From contig JAEZKX010000125.1 in assembly GCA_023436025.1 (NCBI GenBank), forward strand, positions 1 to 5,228: a stretch of DNA of 5,228 bases, in the 5' to 3' direction. Positions 4,907 to 5,228 of the stretch are shown here, piece by piece (the first letter of the stretch is position 1; each line of letters begins with the position of its first letter). The notes beneath the pieces were generated by a model. The model saw nothing but the letters and a program-made list of their open reading frames with translations, had not been told where the DNA came from and did no database searches. Both the position numbers and the translations under genes were made by a program. This DNA comes from Pseudomonadota bacterium (lineage in GTDB: Bacteria; Pseudomonadota; Gammaproteobacteria; Burkholderiales; Burkholderiaceae_C).

Positions 4907-5186
4907 GCCGGCCTGCCACCCGCCGCGCCTCACCACGCACTCCCCGCGCACGCCCGATCGGGCCGGAAGGACGCTGCGAGCGGCGGCCACTGCCCACCGG
5001 GCCGGGTCGGCAAGCTGCCACGCCCCTTGCGCGCCTGCATGGCCGCGCGGGCGCAAGCGTGCGCCTGGCGTTCTGAAAGGAAACGGTGCATGGCAGACCT
5101 CAGGCGGAATGCGGGAAGCTCAGTATCGGCGCAGTCGTCTTCGGCAGGCGACGCCCGGCCACGGACGCGCTGACGCGCCTCCACGG
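4907..5186. other. Upstream region of the VIT gene without a convincing gene
   Basis: About 280 bases, expected to hold the VIT promoter and leader. No -35/-10 pair, tRNA or metal-box could be recognised. It contains a 12-bp palindrome at 4952-4963 and a 53-codon minus-strand frame from ATG 5091 to TGA 4930. That frame has GAGGT 5 bases before its start, and its stop overlaps the alternative VIT GTG at 4933 as GTGA. A 27-codon plus-strand frame (5090-5173) has AAAGGA 8 bases before its start. The third-position G/C content of both frames is below that of the real genes here (about 81% and 70% by hand count), and neither resembles a known protein, so neither is called as a gene. Confidence 0.5.
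4952..4963. promoter_or_regulatory. 12-bp perfect palindrome upstream of the VIT gene
   Basis: GCCCGATCGGGC is fully self-complementary and lies 45 bases before the ATG at 4906, or 18 before the alternative GTG at 4933. The position would suit an operator or a leader hairpin, but short GC palindromes arise easily at this base composition, and it resembles no metal-regulator box I know. Confidence 0.25.
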
Positions 5187-5228
5187 CACGGAGCACGGAG
5201 CACGGAGCACGGAGCACGGAGCACGGAG
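5187..5228. repeat. Perfect 7-bp tandem repeat, six copies, running off the right edge
   Basis: CACGGAG is repeated six times without a mismatch (42 bases), preceded by a partial unit CACGG at 5182-5186. The array reaches the last base of the window, so its true length is unknown. Because 7 is not a multiple of 3, changes in copy number would shift a reading frame that crossed it; no gene is seen to cross it here. Such heptamer arrays are typical of slipped-strand-prone simple repeats. Confidence 0.93.

Noticed and set aside
5187..5228. Heptamer array as a CRISPR
   Set aside because: The units abut directly with no spacers and are only 7 bases long, so it is a simple tandem repeat.
1..5228. 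A new defence, toxin-antitoxin or mobile system
   Set aside because: All convincing genes belong to known enzyme or transporter families, no nuclease, toxin or recombinase gene is intact, and the layout is ordinary chromosomal.

Overview
This is a GC-rich window (roughly 70% G+C by eye, strong G/C bias at third codon positions). Its protein families and tight gene packing suggest a betaproteobacterium of the Burkholderiales, possibly Comamonadaceae. That placement is an inference from composition and gene style; no rRNA or other marker gene is present.

Layout, left to right. (1) The 3' part of a plus-strand DUF72/YecE-family gene runs in from the left edge and ends at 486. (2) It converges, 12 bases apart, on a minus-strand three-gene operon read from 2710 down to 499: a dienelactone hydrolase-family enzyme, a predicted exported amidohydrolase and a glutathione S-transferase. 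Both junctions are stop/start overlaps (TGATG or GTGA, then ATGA), so translation is probably coupled. A perfect 7-bp inverted repeat spans the stop codons of both converging genes and may act as a bidirectional terminator. (3) A divergent intergenic region of about 136 bases, holding a second perfect 7-bp dyad and an AT-rich patch, separates this operon from a plus-strand pair: an SDR-family oxidoreductase and a MaoC-like acyl dehydratase, which overlap by one base. (4) Just after, and antisense to the last codons of, the MaoC gene lies a short stretch that reads like the extreme C-terminus of an integrase-core (IS481-like) transposase. (5) A minus-strand VIT/CCC1-family iron/manganese transporter follows. 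(6) The right end is about 280 bases with no convincing gene, and then a perfect 7-bp tandem repeat (six copies) that runs off the window.

Functionally, the divergent gene sets look like small catabolic or acyl-CoA modules. The SDR and MaoC pair could do dehydrogenation/reduction and hydration/dehydration of an acyl-CoA or related oxo compound. The dienelactone hydrolase, amidohydrolase and GST would be hydrolytic and conjugating steps on a small organic substrate. No substrate can be named from sequence. The VIT gene is a separate metal-homeostasis unit.

I found no evidence of a new defence, mobile or regulatory system. The points most worth a second look are the transposase relic at the MaoC 3' end, the heptamer tandem repeat at the right edge, the dyads at the convergent and divergent junctions, and the uncertain VIT start, which is preceded by a possible 53-codon reading frame.
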